Assembly (NCBI RefSeq): GCF_003173335.1
Contig: NZ_QGMZ01000007.1
Location: 1 to 64,000 of the forward strand
Direction: 5' to 3'
DNA length: 64,000 bases
Source of the DNA: Methanospirillum stamsii
GTDB taxonomy: Archaea; Halobacteriota; Methanomicrobia; Methanomicrobiales; Methanospirillaceae
In this document: one piece after another, positions 53,612 to 62,355 of the stretch
Layout: every line of letters begins with the position of its first letter
Position numbering within the stretch: the first letter of the stretch is position 1
Program-made: the position numbers and the translations under genes
The notes under the pieces: generated by a model
The model's input: the letters and a program-made list of their open reading frames with translations, nothing else
What the model was told of the DNA's origin: nothing
The model's database searches: none

Positions 53612-53660
53612 AGGATCAAGATCCCCGGAATAATGCTGATGATGCAGGATCTTTGATCCT
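53612..53660. repeat. Inverted repeat, potential RNA hairpin
   Basis: AGGATCAAGATCC (53612-53624) pairs with GGATCTTTGATCCT (53647-53660), with one bulged base and a 22-base loop. Each arm is itself a near-palindrome (GGATC-AA-GATCC). No T run follows on either strand, so it is not a simple terminator. Confidence 0.55.
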
Positions 53661-53710
53661 GAAAAGATCATACAAAGTAAAAAAAGGGATCAGGTACAGG
53701 AAGTCTTCTC

Positions 53711-53732
53711 CCCGGATGAGATAATATCCGGG
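53711..53732. repeat. Hairpin CCCGGAT-N8-ATCCGGG
   Basis: A perfect 7-bp stem around the loop GAGATAAT, about 50 bases from the previous repeat and downstream of the small gene on the minus strand. It may be part of the 3' end of that transcript. Confidence 0.5.
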
Positions 53733-53771
53733 AGGATTTGAACCAGATGAGCAGATGGTGCCCGATAATAT

Positions 53772-53981
53772 TTAGATCTTATCTTTTCCGGCAATATAAT
53801 TCAGCGGCTTTTGTCTCTTGCCCTTGACGACATCAAAACCCTGGGTTCTTTTCAGCTTCTTCACTTCTTCCTGTAACTCTTCGATAATACCAAGTAACCG
53901 GTTTACCAAAGCAGGGTCAGAATTCGAACTGATAATTTCAGGGGTGATCTCTTTCAGATATTCAGAATTTTCAGATTTCAT
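53772..53981 (-). CDS. Small coiled-coil hypothetical protein
   Basis: 69 residues from ATG 53981 (MKSENSEYLKEITPEIISSN), with a heptad-like helix (NRLLGIIEELQEEVKKLKR) and a basic end GKRQKPLNYIAGKDKI. A longer frame to 54056 adds 25 residues of no clear character. I do not recognise it. Size and charge fit a small DNA- or protein-binding factor. Confidence 0.5.
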   Translation of the reverse strand: MKSENSEYLKEITPEIISSNSDPALVNRLLGIIEELQEEVKKLKRTQGFDVVKGKRQKPLNYIAGKDKI

Positions 53982-54291
53982 ACAATTATTCGTATATACA
54001 AATGGTTTCTGTGAATAAGTAGATTCGTCTACTGTTAGATTCAGCCAGGTTAACATACCTTTTTTTCAGGAGCCAATGTATTGCTTTATCCTAATTGTTA
54101 CTGATAATGAAAGTAATGATGTTAATGAAAGGAATTCATCAACCATTGGTTTATTTCAGGACAGCACCCCATTGATAAAATTCTTAATCAAAAAACCCTT
54201 GAGAAGTGCGGTTCTTTCTGTTATCAATGCTAATACTCAAGAGAAATCTTCCGTCTCCCTGTTTCTCCGGAGAACGCAATTAATCGGAAAG

Positions 54292-55845
54292 TTATTCGTG
54301 AACCCGTTCCCCAGGCAGCCGGGACCGGATCGAAGGATCCAACTTTCGTGCCATGTTCATTGCCCGGTACGCCTCTTGTTTTTTTCCCAGTTCATTAAGA
54401 ACCCGGGCTTTCCATAAGAGAGCCTTCGCATGGTCAGGGGCGATCCGTAATGCCTGATCCAGGCAGGTCAACGCATCAGGGAATCTTACAAGGCTGGTGT
54501 ATATCTGGCCCAAAGAGAACCAGGCATCTGCATTTCCGGGGTTATATCTGATGACTTCTTTAAATGCCTCAACCGCTTGTCTTGTCTCGTGAAGTGCCTG
54601 ATGAGCCCTCCCTTTATTCAGCATGGCATGAACATCACCGGCGGTGAATGACAGGGCCTTCTGGTAGCATTCTATCGCTTCCCTGAATTTTCCTGCCTGA
54701 TGAAGCAGGAGCCCCTTATTGTACCATGCTGATGAGTTCCGTGGTTCCTCTTCGGTCAAATACTCGTAGTACTGCAGGAGATCTCCGTAACGTTTCAGCC
54801 GTCTGAGAGCAGAGAGCCGGTAGGATCGTGCCACCGGATCGAAAGGGGATATCCTGAGGGCTTTCTCCAGAGGCGTTAGTGCTTCCTGAAAACGTTCCAA
54901 TCGAATAAGGGAAAGCCCTTTCAGGGTCCATCCGGTACTCTGGAGAGGGTACTTCCGAATCAGGTTTGTGGCTGCTGTTAGGGCTTCCTCGTCCTTCCCC
55001 ATCTTCAGAAGCGAGTAGCAAACGATAATCAGACCCTCGAGGTTCCTGGGATCAACCCGAAGAAGCCGGCGGGCGGATGAGAGGGATTCAGGATACCGCC
55101 CAGCATCAAACAAAGCACGGGATTTCCATTCCCAGGACTGGATCCTGGTATCATCGAGTTCGAGGAGATGATCCAGGTACCCGATCGCGGTATGAGGGTT
55201 TCCCATCCTGATATGACAGTACCCGGCAAGCAGGAGGGCACGATCATGATCCGGGCTCTTTGCGAGGACTGCCTCAAACTCATGAACTGCCTGGGAGTAT
55301 TGATTCAGCCTGACCAGGCAGAGACCCAGCAGGAACCGGGTGCGGATATTTTCAGGATCGAGGGTGACCAGTCTCTGCAGATGATCCCGTGACTGGGGAT
55401 AATCACCAGTCCGGTACAAACCGAGAGCAATAAAGAAGATTGCGGTCTTTGCTGTCTTTTCAGAGCGAGATGCGGTACTGAGAGGTGACAGGGCAGCGGA
55501 GATCTGGTTGGTTGAGAGCAGGACAATCCCGTGATAGAGTGATCCGAATGGGTTGTCCGGGTCCTGACTGAGTACCTGGTGGATGAAGGGCAGGGCTTTC
55601 TCCCACTCGTGATCCTTTAAAAGTTGGCGGATAATCGTCAGGTAAGGGCCGAGGGAGGAATCTTTTGGGCCGGGTTCATAGATAATGCAGGAAAGTTCTT
55701 CATCCTCGTCACAGACGTTCGACCGATCATCGGGGATTTCTGGAACCTCAGAGAGATCCTGTACCTCATCGTCACCTGGCAGGTCCGGGATGAGCCTGGG
55801 AGTATCGCCTGTCAGGTCTGTGGTGCGGGGGATATCAGGCTCCAT
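54292..55845 (-). CDS. TPR repeat protein, cytoplasmic
   Basis: 517 residues without signal sequence. An acidic N-terminal stretch (about 1-50) precedes some twelve TPR units from about 70 to 505, regular in the Y/F-G-A-Y-P pattern (for example SAWYNKGLLLHQAGKFREAI). A scaffold for protein contacts; partners unknown. One of four TPR proteins in this window and the longest array. Confidence 0.85.
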   Translation of the reverse strand: MEPDIPRTTDLTGDTPRLIPDLPGDDEVQDLSEVPEIPDDRSNVCDEDEELSCIIYEPGPKDSSLGPYLTIIRQLLKDHEWEKALPFIHQVLSQDPDNPFGSLYHGIVLLSTNQISAALSPLSTASRSEKTAKTAIFFIALGLYRTGDYPQSRDHLQRLVTLDPENIRTRFLLGLCLVRLNQYSQAVHEFEAVLAKSPDHDRALLLAGYCHIRMGNPHTAIGYLDHLLELDDTRIQSWEWKSRALFDAGRYPESLSSARRLLRVDPRNLEGLIIVCYSLLKMGKDEEALTAATNLIRKYPLQSTGWTLKGLSLIRLERFQEALTPLEKALRISPFDPVARSYRLSALRRLKRYGDLLQYYEYLTEEEPRNSSAWYNKGLLLHQAGKFREAIECYQKALSFTAGDVHAMLNKGRAHQALHETRQAVEAFKEVIRYNPGNADAWFSLGQIYTSLVRFPDALTCLDQALRIAPDHAKALLWKARVLNELGKKQEAYRAMNMARKLDPSIRSRLPGERVHE

Positions 55846-56167
55846 GAATACCTATATGAACCAGTATGACTTCAATCCATTGGTTTGGCGGATTAACTCT
55901 GACATTGCCCGGACCATATGAGATAACATGAAAAGAGTTTCGATCCAGGAGAAGGATGTGAGACCATTTCTTCCGGGCCTGCTGTATTTATTCCGGATGG
56001 TTGGATTTAAAGATCCGGCAGGATCTGGTATCCCCGGCATCTTTTCAAACTATATGTTCTCTCCCTCTCTATTCCTTTTTTCTGTCCGGAATCGGTTATC
56101 CACCCACTCTTCCAATCGCCGGGTTTGAGTGCTGAATCCCTATTATGTATCTATATCCCAAGGACGA
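55846..56167. other. Intergenic, no convincing gene
   Basis: 322 bases upstream of the TPR gene and downstream of the OpuC permease. A frame at 55928-56128 could encode 66 residues but lacks a ribosome site and shows no domain. The remainder is without visible structure. Confidence 0.35.
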
Positions 56168-56761
56168 TTACAGGGGATATGCCTTTTTTTCAAGATATGA
56201 AAGAACCAGGTCAGTGGACAAGGCGATACCAATTGCAGGAAGCACTCCGGCAAGAATCCCCGGAGTATGAAACCTCACCAGCCCCTCCAGAATAATTGTT
56301 CCAAGTCCGCCGCTGCCAATAAAAACAGTCATAATAGCAACAGCATTTGCTACAATGGATGATAACCTGAGTCCGGAAAAAATGGGCCTTGTTCCAAGAG
56401 GAAATCGTACCTTGATTAGTATCTGGTTCCAGGTCATACCAAGACCGGTTGCTCCTTCAATGAGTATCGGATCAATCGAAGAAAGACCAATAATGGTATT
56501 TCTGATTACCGGAAGAAGTGTGGCTGCAACGATAACTACCAGGGCCGGAATAAACCCGATACCCAGGAACGGGACGATAAGTGCAACAAGCGTAAATGCG
56601 GGAATTGCCTGGAGAAGGCTGGAACTCACCAGAAGAATTGTTTTTAATGGGCTGATCCGAACTGCTGCCACTCCTCCGGTAATACCAATCACGGCTGAAA
56701 TCAGAAATCCACTGTAGGCAAGGAGGAGATGCTGACCGATGGCTACAGAAAGGGTGGTCAT
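56168..56761 (-). CDS. OpuC-type osmoprotectant ABC permease (second)
   Basis: 197 residues, five TM helices and the EAA-like ATGLGMTWNQILIKVRFPLG loop. It pairs with the other permease in the channel for glycine betaine, choline or similar. Its start overlaps the end of the preceding permease by four bases. Confidence 0.9.
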   Translation of the reverse strand: MTTLSVAIGQHLLLAYSGFLISAVIGITGGVAAVRISPLKTILLVSSSLLQAIPAFTLVALIVPFLGIGFIPALVVIVAATLLPVIRNTIIGLSSIDPILIEGATGLGMTWNQILIKVRFPLGTRPIFSGLRLSSIVANAVAIMTVFIGSGGLGTIILEGLVRFHTPGILAGVLPAIGIALSTDLVLSYLEKKAYPL

Positions 56762-57405
56762 GTCTTATCCCCATACTTCCAGATGAGTATCCGCTCTCCT
56801 CCTGCAGCGAAAAGGTCCATACAGATAGCAAGTATTCCTATCCATAAACCGGCGATAAGAATTACGGTCATATTGTTTCGGGTGATTCCTGCCTGAAGGA
56901 CGGCCCCAAGACCCCGTGCCCCGATAATACCTCCCAGGGTGACGATTCCCATGGTATAAATCACTGCAGTCCTGATTCCACCAGCAATAAGAGGCAGGGC
57001 AAGAGGAAGTCTGATGCGTAAAAGCATATCTTTCTCTGTCATTCCGAGTGCGATTCCGTTCTCAATTAATTCCGGCCTAATTGAAATAATGCCGATACTG
57101 GTATTTCTCACGATAGGAAGAAGTGAATACAGGACCGCTGCAACAATTGTCGGGACAGCCCCTATCCCGGTTATCGGAATGAGTAGAAGAAGGAGGGCAA
57201 TGTCTGGGATCATCTCAATAACGTTGAGAATCTGAATAAGAATACCCCCCCATCGCTTATTCATACCCGCCGCAATTCCAAGAGCAAGTCCGAGAATAAG
57301 TACGATTATCAGGGCTGAAAAGAACAGGGTCAGGTGAACCATGGTCTGATCAGTGATATCGTGAATCGTCCAGAGTTGCTCAATTGCAGGTGCTGTGAGG
57401 TTCAT
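56758..57405 (-). CDS. OpuC-type osmoprotectant ABC permease (first)
   Basis: 215 residues, about five or six TM helices with the coupling segment NGIALGMTEKDMLLRIRLPLA. Overlaps both neighbours by four bases, so all three transporter genes are translationally coupled. Confidence 0.9.
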   Translation of the reverse strand: MNLTAPAIEQLWTIHDITDQTMVHLTLFFSALIIVLILGLALGIAAGMNKRWGGILIQILNVIEMIPDIALLLLLIPITGIGAVPTIVAAVLYSLLPIVRNTSIGIISIRPELIENGIALGMTEKDMLLRIRLPLALPLIAGGIRTAVIYTMGIVTLGGIIGARGLGAVLQAGITRNNMTVILIAGLWIGILAICMDLFAAGGERILIWKYGDKT

Positions 57406-58538
57406 GCCTGCTTTGCCCCCGAAAGAAACCGGATGAGGTCTTCAAGCAGGATAACGGGTCCCTCGTTATGTTCTGAAAGTATTGCTACCCGAGCAGAAGA
57501 TCGTGAAAATTTAAAAAGGGCTTCCTGAATTGTAGTTTCAGGAGATAACCGCACTAACGGACTTTTATTCTCTCCGCCTGTTGTTATCTCATCATCCGGC
57601 AGGATGGCATATAATCGCCCATCAGGTGGTGTAATGACTGCTACCCGGATCTCTTTTCTTTGAATGGCCGATTGCAGCCGGGGGATTTCTTGTGTATCAG
57701 AACAAAAGTATACCTCTCCGGGATCAACACAAAGAACCTGGACCGGGGCGGTTCTTATTCGGCACAGCCTGTCTCCTCCGGTCAGGAGAGCGAGATATGG
57801 GTCATTCTGTGCGGCAACCAGAAGTTCAGGCGGAGTAGTGAGAGCATGCAGAGATCCTTCGCGTAAAACTGCAATCCGGTCGCTTAGGAGAAATGCCTCG
57901 TCAATATCATGAGTAACAAAGATGATGGTCTTTCCAAGACTCTTTTTTATCCGGAGAAATTCTTCCTGTAACTGCCTGCGTAACAGGGGATCCAATGCTC
58001 CAAACGGCTCATCCATGAGCAGCAGGGGAGGATCAGCAGCCAGAGCCCGGGCAAGACCTACCCGTTGCTGCTGTCCGCCGGAGAGTTCGGAAGGTTTCCG
58101 GTCCCTGAACGTATCCGGAGAAAGGCTTACGAGAGTGAGGAGTTCATCAATCCGGTTCCTTATCCTGTCCTGATGGACTTTTCCCAGGGTTAGTGGGATG
58201 GAAATATTCTCTGCAACCGACATGTGGGGAAAGAGGCCGATCTGCTGGATGACATACCCGATAGATCGTCGGAGGGCAACCGGATTAAATGATAAAAAAT
58301 TCTGGCCGTTGATGAGAATTTCACCGGAATCAGGTTCAATCAGCCGGTTTATCATCTTCAGGGTGGTTGTCTTTCCTGAACCACTTCCCCCGATAAGGGT
58401 TATTAATTCTCCTCCCTGTATCGAAAGTGTAAGGTAAGAGACCGCACAGGAATTATTGTACCATTTAGATACACCGGTAAGATCAAGGGAGGTAATCGTA
58501 TCAAACAGACGAATATTTCCGCCCCGGGTTCCGATCAT
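57402..58538 (-). CDS. OpuC-type osmoprotectant ABC ATPase
   Basis: 378 residues. Walker A GGSGSGKTT, signature LSGGQQQRVGLARAL, Walker B LLLMDEPFGALD. The C-terminal 130 residues are a degenerate CBS-domain pair (VRLSPETTIQEALFKFS), which in OpuCA-type ATPases senses ionic strength. Starts eight bases after the binding-protein gene. Confidence 0.93.
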   Translation of the reverse strand: MIGTRGGNIRLFDTITSLDLTGVSKWYNNSCAVSYLTLSIQGGELITLIGGSGSGKTTTLKMINRLIEPDSGEILINGQNFLSFNPVALRRSIGYVIQQIGLFPHMSVAENISIPLTLGKVHQDRIRNRIDELLTLVSLSPDTFRDRKPSELSGGQQQRVGLARALAADPPLLLMDEPFGALDPLLRRQLQEEFLRIKKSLGKTIIFVTHDIDEAFLLSDRIAVLREGSLHALTTPPELLVAAQNDPYLALLTGGDRLCRIRTAPVQVLCVDPGEVYFCSDTQEIPRLQSAIQRKEIRVAVITPPDGRLYAILPDDEITTGGENKSPLVRLSPETTIQEALFKFSRSSARVAILSEHNEGPVILLEDLIRFLSGAKQA

Positions 58539-58545
58539 AAAAAAA

Positions 58546-59454
58546 TTAAATCAGTCCCTGCTCAGTCAGGAACTCATTTGCTATCTCTCTGGCATCCTTC
58601 TTGTCAATATCGAACATCTTATTCAGAGATCGCATTGTCTTTGTATCAATCAGGTTTTGCATGTTTGAGATTGCATCCATGAATGCCGTATCATCTTCCC
58701 GTGTTTTTGTAATGAGAAGAATACTGTCATAAGGAGCAAGAGCTGCCTTATCGTCATTGAGTGTGGTAAGATTGAAGAGATCTATCCGGGAATCTGTAGA
58801 ACTTGCCGGTATGATGTCAACCTGGTTGTTTTTTATCGCTTCAAACATTAACGTGGGCTCCATGGGTTTTACTTCCCTGAATGAATACCCGTATGTTTTC
58901 TCAAGGTTTGGCAGCCCGTATATCTCATCCAGGTGGAAGACAAGGTCAGAACCGAGCACCATATCCTTTGCATTCAATGCAAGATCGCTGAGGTTTTCTA
59001 CCCCTTTTTCTCTGGCAAATGTATCTTTCACCGCCATCTGGTAATCATTCCGAAACCCGATTTTGTCCCCCCAGCCAACACCATCGGCAATTACCATCTC
59101 TTTGACTTCGGCGGTGACAGAATCCGGATCCAGATTCTTTAATGCCTTCTGTTCTTCAAAATATGTCGGAATGGCACTGGTGTAGTCGATGTAGAGATCA
59201 ATCTGGCCTTTTTTAATTCCCTGATATAGCATGGCATTGTTCAGGCCAGAATTAATTTCATAGGTATATCCGGCGTTTTCAAGCAACTGGCCGGCTATCT
59301 CTGCAAGAATATACTGTTCGTTAAAAGGCATAGCCCCTATGATAACTTTTTTCCCAGAGGAGGCTTCTTCTGCGGTGCATGTAATAACACATGTTCCTGA
59401 AAAAACAAGCAGTGTAATGAAAACCAGTAGTACCCGTTTGAAATCCATACTCAT
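58546..59454 (-). CDS. OpuC-type osmoprotectant substrate-binding protein
   Basis: 302 residues from ATG 59454 (or 59448). An upstream ATG at 59496 is excluded because a TATA box lies downstream of it. A Sec signal sequence (VLLVFITLLVFSG) leads into the OpuAC/ProX-type fold (VIIGAMPFNEQYILAEIAG, YIDYTSAIPTYFE, MVIADGVGWGDK). It binds betaine-like compounds outside the membrane; first gene of the operon. Confidence 0.9.
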   Translation of the reverse strand: MSMDFKRVLLVFITLLVFSGTCVITCTAEEASSGKKVIIGAMPFNEQYILAEIAGQLLENAGYTYEINSGLNNAMLYQGIKKGQIDLYIDYTSAIPTYFEEQKALKNLDPDSVTAEVKEMVIADGVGWGDKIGFRNDYQMAVKDTFAREKGVENLSDLALNAKDMVLGSDLVFHLDEIYGLPNLEKTYGYSFREVKPMEPTLMFEAIKNNQVDIIPASSTDSRIDLFNLTTLNDDKAALAPYDSILLITKTREDDTAFMDAISNMQNLIDTKTMRSLNKMFDIDKKDAREIANEFLTEQGLI

Positions 59455-59474
59455 CGATGAGTATGAGATTTTCA

Positions 59475-59485
59475 GATACATAAAG
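59475..59485 (-). promoter_or_regulatory. TATA box of the osmoprotectant operon
   Basis: On the minus strand CTTTATGTATC lies about 21-31 bases ahead of ATG 59454, predicting a start of transcription at or next to the initiation codon. Confidence 0.45.
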
Positions 59486-59594
59486 TGTGCATTCACTATT
59501 CAGGAAAAAATGGGGATATGAGATTGCCCTAAAACCAGAGTGTGGACAGATAGTTAATTCAGCCGGATTTCTAAAATTCCGGATTTCGCCCCTT

Positions 59595-60581
59595 TTACTC
59601 CTTCCACATATTCCTGCCCCGGTCGGTTATCTCTTCAGGGAGATCTGCAAGAGCTACAGGATATGGGGTAAAAAAGGTCTGATTCTCCAGATAATGTTCC
59701 TGGAATCTGATAACCCAGGAGTACAGGAGATTTCTGGGCTCAGCAAGGGTTGCCTGATTATGACGATACCGGTCGATAACCTCCAGACAGTATTCCTTCT
59801 CTTTTAATGATACTTTGTCACTGAAATATCCAAGAATGTGTAAAAGAACATTGATGTTATTGGTATACCGGGGAACCTTTGCGAGAGCCTCACAAAGAAG
59901 CGTGCGATATGTAAAAAATAGTTCATCAGGATCCATTCCTGTCCGGGAAGCAACAAGCCGGCCCATTTTACGCATGTTCTCCTGGTGGCAGGCAATAAGG
60001 AGGTATTTGTTTTTTGCATGAAATTCTGCGAGATTTTCACGGTTTTTCTTTTCTTCTATATTTCTGAATGCTGCAAGGGTAAACACAGCGGTAAGAAAAT
60101 GGTCACGGATCCTGATGTGGTTGAGTCGTAGTTCATCTTCCATGGGAAGTGAAGAATATTTTCGGAGCACTTCACGTGCAAAAAATCCGGCCGTCTTTTC
60201 TATCGCCATGGACTTTCCGACCGACGGATACACCTTCACTCCCCGGAGTCCTGATGTGGGGGAACCTGCTTTTAGTATGAATCCATCAACCGGAGGGAGA
60301 TTACTTAGAAATCTCTGTGCAAATTCTGACATCTTCTTCGTGTAGTCCAGTCCGGTTGCCGGCTGGATCAGGTGATCAATCCCGTCGGTTTTCACAATCC
60401 TGACGGTTGCCCGTGGAATCCCAAGACCAATCTCGACTTCCGGACATACCGGGATACAATCAGCATAGTCCCGTATTCTGGCTACCAGAGGAGAAGGGAT
60501 CTTTGATCCATCGTACCGGCAGGCTTCAAACTCGATACAGCGACTTATGACCAGGAGCGGCCGGGCATATACCTGTTCCAT
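59595..60581 (-). CDS. DUF523-DUF1722 fusion protein
   Basis: 328 residues. N-terminal DUF523 (about 8-150, RCIEFEACRYDG, CIPVCPEVEIGLGIPR) with conserved Cys residues, and C-terminal DUF1722 (about 180-310, LAEFHAKNKYLLIACHQENM). The pair occurs as one gene in many bacteria and archaea (YbgA-like); the biochemical role is not known to me. The conserved Cys may bind metal or sulfur. Monocistronic. Confidence 0.9.
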   Translation of the reverse strand: MEQVYARPLLVISRCIEFEACRYDGSKIPSPLVARIRDYADCIPVCPEVEIGLGIPRATVRIVKTDGIDHLIQPATGLDYTKKMSEFAQRFLSNLPPVDGFILKAGSPTSGLRGVKVYPSVGKSMAIEKTAGFFAREVLRKYSSLPMEDELRLNHIRIRDHFLTAVFTLAAFRNIEEKKNRENLAEFHAKNKYLLIACHQENMRKMGRLVASRTGMDPDELFFTYRTLLCEALAKVPRYTNNINVLLHILGYFSDKVSLKEKEYCLEVIDRYRHNQATLAEPRNLLYSWVIRFQEHYLENQTFFTPYPVALADLPEEITDRGRNMWKE

Positions 60582-60661
60582 AAGAAAAGTACCTGATGAA
60601 TGATCTCTCTTTAACGTTATATATCTACATCCTTCCCTGGATTACCCTGATTCAGAAGATA

Positions 60662-60890
60662 GGCAGATAAACCCGGTGTTATATCTTATGATGAAAAACG
60701 AATTCATGTTCTTGGTTTTTTTGAAGGTTCAAACGAGTATATCCTGATAAATCAGGAAATAATTGACCGGGCAAAAAGGTCATGGGAACAGGGATTGATA
60801 CGTATGATGCATTACATATTTCATGTGCTAATGAATCAAAGGCAATATTTCTCACTGTTGATGAAGTCCTCATAAAGTCCTGTTTGAAAA
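60662..60890 (+). pseudogene. PIN-domain toxin remnant, frameshifted
   Basis: Two frames together resemble the C-terminal half of a PIN-domain nuclease: ISYDEKRIHVLGFFEG ... EIIDRAKRS in one frame up to about 60780, then GTGIDTYDALHISCANESKA and IFLTVDEVLIKSC in another (from 60782). The acidic active-site Asp residues (YDALH, TVDE) remain, but the N-terminal half is missing. A frameshift lies near 60775. Confidence 0.6.
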
Positions 60891-61059
60891 CCCAATCTTC
60901 CATAGTTATCCAATCCCGGGGTGATTCTGGATTAGGGCACACCGATTCAGTTTTTTCATGGGATTCTGCCACACTGCATGATATTAAAACCATCGAAATA
61001 ACCAATGCAAGGAAAACCCTGATTGCATGTCCTGTCAAAATGATACTATGGGATTCCAA
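60880..61059 (-). pseudogene. Secreted-protein N-terminus truncated into PIN remnant
   Basis: From ATG 61059 the frame starts with a good signal sequence (AIRVFLALVISMVLISCSVA) and continues to about residue 60 (CPNPESPRDWITMEDWVF). After that it only reads the antisense of the PIN remnant to 60679. The gene seems cut off by a deletion that joined the two scraps. Original function unknown. A 126-residue real protein is the alternative. Confidence 0.45.
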
Positions 61060-61074
61060 TCACCCGATTTTGAC

Positions 61075-61308
61075 ATGAAACTCATCATCGGCAGTGCCAT
61101 CGTAAGTGTCATTGCCATCATCCTCTTCTGGTTTGTCATGTATGGAGAGTTCCCCTGGGTAGATCTCTTCGATCAGGCAGGTTCTAATACATCAGTCTCT
61201 GATAACGGCACACCACTTGACCCGGCTCTGGAGAAGATAGCCGCAGTTCAGTCCTATTTTACCGACATGGGAACGGCGATGATAAACGGATCCTACTGGC
61301 AGGGGTAA
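61075..61308 (+). CDS. Small single-pass membrane protein
   Basis: 77 residues from ATG 61075 (MKLIIGSAIVSVIAIILFWF), an N-terminal membrane helix followed by a short polar part outside, with ALEKIAAVQSYFTDMGTAMI. A longer start at 61027 overlaps the opposite-strand remnant and adds no hydrophobic or basic sense. Unknown family. Confidence 0.6.
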   Translation: MKLIIGSAIVSVIAIILFWFVMYGEFPWVDLFDQAGSNTSVSDNGTPLDPALEKIAAVQSYFTDMGTAMINGSYWQG

Positions 61309-61344
61309 GGGCCTTTTCATTTAAGTCTTCCAAAAGACATTCTG

Positions 61345-61551
61345 ATGGAAAAAGTGGAGGTTACGCTTCCTTCCGGCCTGTTCATTCCTCTGTCAGCTGA
61401 ATACTTTGATAGAAAACGGGTTATTGAGGCAACAAAGGAACTATGTGGGGCACAATGCCCGGTAATTCTTATCGGCAGCGGAGCGATTGCATCCGGCAAA
61501 CCCACCGTCATTGATTGTTCTATCAATCCGGTGGAAAAACCTCCGGTCTAG
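61345..61551 (+). CDS. Small hypothetical protein
   Basis: 68 residues, MEKVEVTLPSGLFIPLSAEY at the start, then a region with two Cys (KELCGAQCPVILIGSGAIAS). Composition is that of a folded alpha/beta protein. I do not recognise it. It sits 36 bases after the small membrane protein and may be co-transcribed. Confidence 0.6.
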   Translation: MEKVEVTLPSGLFIPLSAEYFDRKRVIEATKELCGAQCPVILIGSGAIASGKPTVIDCSINPVEKPPV

Positions 61552-61660
61552 TCATTTGCACAGGGAGCTCGTGACCATGCAGTGCGGACATTGCATTAAT
61601 TGAAATTTTTCCCTCTATATGGTAAGAAGATTCTCATAGTTTTCTTTCATATGGTACCGG

Positions 61661-61969
61661 ATGGTACTAAAAGTAGCTTTTATGTTTGTGGCTCCCGGAG
61701 CAGACCCTGCTATTCATCGTTCAATAATTAAGACAACTGAAGTAGAACTAATCACGGTTGGTGTGGGGAATTATTCTGTAGCAGAACAGATCGCCCGGGA
61801 CCTGGTGAATGAAGGGGTAACTGCCATAGAACTCTGTGGCGGATTTGGCATTCTTGGAACTGCGAGAGTAAAACAATCAGTTGGAAATAAAGCAGAAATC
61901 GGCGTTGTCAGATTTGATACGCACCCGGGGCTTGGAAATATCTCCGGAGATCAGTGTTCCTCTCAATAA
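61661..61969 (+). CDS. DUF6506 family protein
   Basis: 102 residues. AFMFVAPGADPAIHRSII, GVTAIELCGGFGILGTARV and VGVVRFDTHPGLG-like C-terminus (here IGVVRFDTHPGLGN) match DUF6506, a small alpha/beta family of unknown role seen in methanogens and anaerobic bacteria. Conserved Cys and His could be catalytic. Confidence 0.8.
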   Translation: MVLKVAFMFVAPGADPAIHRSIIKTTEVELITVGVGNYSVAEQIARDLVNEGVTAIELCGGFGILGTARVKQSVGNKAEIGVVRFDTHPGLGNISGDQCSSQ

Positions 61970-62355
61970 TGCATCCCTTTTTTGTATGAGTTGTTTATCT
62001 GGATATGTTCCTGAACAGTTAAATCAAAAAAAGACGTCTCTCTCATGTTATTTGATTACAACATCCTAACTCACGGTGTAGTGCATTTATCGGAGTAAGA
62101 GGGCTCATTTGAAAGAAGTGACATGGGCACTTTCTCGTATTCAAAAAAAATGGAAATTTTTTTAAACTGTTTGGACGCCTTTCTGGTTCTTTTCGATACC
62201 TTCAACTGATTCCTTCGATACAAATCCGTAGGTACCGTTGAAAGAGGTTCCATACTCGGAAAGAATGAATGAAAATGATCCAATCTGACTCCAGGATCTG
62301 GATAGATCCCTATTTATCTGCTAAAAGTCTTTATACCCTGTAGAGAGGTGATAGG
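61970..62355. other. Intergenic, promoter of the reductase gene
   Basis: 386 A/T-rich bases. GAGGTGAT at 62344-62351 is a strong ribosome site for the next gene. A minus-strand frame at 62071-62283 has no start signal or domain. No other feature seen. Confidence 0.4.

Larger units (their letters stand above)
53331..53771. other. Intergenic with strong inverted repeats
   Basis: The right half holds palindromic blocks described separately (53612-53660, 53711-53732). The left half is A/T-rich promoter sequence for the Na/Pi gene on the minus strand. A frame at 53357-53539 has no coding character. Confidence 0.4.

Noticed and set aside
53734-53744. GGATTTGAACC, resembling the T-loop of a tRNA on the minus strand
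   Set aside because: The flanking bases do not form the T stem and no acceptor or anticodon arm fits.
54076-54417. 113-codon + strand frame
   Set aside because: Its 3' third is antisense to the TPR gene and it has no recognisable domain.
55928-56128. 66-codon + strand frame
   Set aside because: No ribosome site and no family; left as spacer.
62071-62283. 70-codon minus-strand frame
   Set aside because: Low-complexity basic sequence without a start signal.
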